A stretch of DNA of 5,110 nt from DASVSL01 sp036388095 (lineage in GTDB: Bacteria; Patescibacteriota; Saccharimonadia; Saccharimonadales; Saccharimonadaceae), in NCBI GenBank assembly GCA_036388095.1, contig DASVSL010000035.1, forward strand, positions 1 through 5,110. The letters are read 5' to 3'. Position numbers and translations under genes: made by a program. The notes beneath the pieces were generated by a model that searched no databases, had not been told where the DNA came from, and was given only the letters and a program-made list of their open reading frames with translations. Below are positions 4,682 through 5,110 of the stretch, piece by piece. Within the stretch, counting starts at the first letter, position 1, and the number at the start of each line of letters is the position of its first letter.

Positions 4682-5110
4682 CATGGCTTTATGAGAACAA
4701 GCAGTTCGCGGGCGACGACTTGGCCTTCGCGGTAGTAGAGCAGGTCGCTGCTGGGGGCGGCCGAGAACGCGACCCGGCGATAGCCCATGCTTTCGATGGT
4801 CGGTAACATCGGCAGGTGATGGACGCGACCGGCGACGTGCCAGGCGGGGACGGCGACGCAGAGCCGTGTACCGGGCGTAAGTTGCGCGTGAATGTTGCGC
4901 AGGAATTTTTTCATGACGACGTCGCAAGTTTGCATGGTTGCTTTGAGCGCTTTGCTGTCCGGCTCTTCAGAAAATGGATGGCCCAGGTAGCCTTCGCAGG
5001 CGACGATATCGATGGGTTGGCGCCAGACGTGATCGGCGGCGTCGACGGTTTCGTAGTGGGTATCGATGCGGATGGAACGGGTTTCTTCGAGCCATTTGAG
5101 GTTGTCGTGG
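4681..5110 (-). CDS. TRM11-like SAM-dependent methyltransferase, C-terminal part (5' end outside window)
   Basis: The - strand frame is open from the right edge (in frame from 5109) to the TGA at 4681-4683, giving 142 visible residues. The ATG at 4935 is therefore internal. Translated from the edge it reads H-D-N-L-K-W-L, then D-A-A-D-H-V-W-R-Q-P-I-D-I-V-A-C-E-G-Y-L-G-H-P-F, then an amphipathic helix, V-A-V-P-A-W with H-H-L-P-M-L nearby, and a C-terminus ending V-A-R-E-L-L-V-L. This order fits the second half of a Rossmann-fold class I methyltransferase of the TRM11/UPF0020 type, which modifies RNA (or possibly DNA). The usual motif IV D-P-P-Y-G is replaced by E-G-Y-L-G (plus positions 4981-4995). 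Similar proteins are familiar to me from Saccharibacteria. The SAM-binding first half and any THUMP domain are outside the window, so substrate and exact activity are uncertain. It is convergent with the lipoprotein gene. Confidence 0.75.
   Translation of the reverse strand, partial: HDNLKWLEETRSIRIDTHYETVDAADHVWRQPIDIVACEGYLGHPFSEEPDSKALKATMQTCDVVMKKFLRNIHAQLTPGTRLCVAVPAWHVAGRVHHLPMLPTIESMGYRRVAFSAAPSSDLLYYREGQVVARELLVLIKP

Noticed and set aside
1..5110. CRISPR array, tRNA, insertion sequence, integrase or toxin-antitoxin system
   Set aside because: No regularly spaced repeats, cloverleaf sequence, transposase motifs or paired small overlapping genes were seen on either strand.

Overview
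The window reads as chromosomal DNA from a Patescibacteria/CPR bacterium, most likely Candidatus Saccharibacteria (TM7). This is inferred from remembered family resemblance, not from a search. The clues are a divergent L27 protein with no rplU beside it, a TRM11-like methyltransferase with an E-G-Y-L-G motif, a short stand-alone receiver protein, and a Gram-positive-like pairing of FtsX with a CHAP cell-wall hydrolase. Genes are small and tightly packed. TGA ends both ftsX and the methyltransferase, so the recoded UGA-glycine code of Gracilibacteria/Absconditabacteria does not apply. Base composition is moderate by eye.

Left half (1-3201, all + strand): the C-terminal end of ftsX; a secreted coiled-coil CHAP peptidoglycan hydrolase with its own promoter and a strong hairpin terminator; a membrane-anchored S41 carboxyl-terminal processing protease with a PDZ domain; and, 6 bases later, a stand-alone receiver-domain response regulator. 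In other bacteria FtsEX gates PcsB/CwlO/RipC-type hydrolases at the division site, and CTP proteases can turn over cell-wall hydrolases. The block therefore looks like a cell-wall remodelling module. The link to the receiver protein rests on adjacency only.

Middle (3202-3785): a 137-residue protein of unknown function is transcribed alone from a textbook extended -10 promoter. It ends at a perfect 14-bp hairpin with A and T tracts, which also serves the convergent rpmA gene.

Right half (3783-5110): rpmA (L27) lies on the - strand with a clear promoter and Shine-Dalgarno sequence. A divergent small lipoprotein lies on the + strand and ends at an imperfect hairpin with a T6 tract. Last is the C-terminal part of a TRM11-like methyltransferase on the - strand, running off the window edge.

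I found no tRNA, rRNA, CRISPR, insertion sequence or riboswitch. Most of the window is ordinary core genome. The least explained parts are the 137-residue orphan protein, the shared 15-base element around two -35 boxes, and the very short predicted leader of the hydrolase gene.
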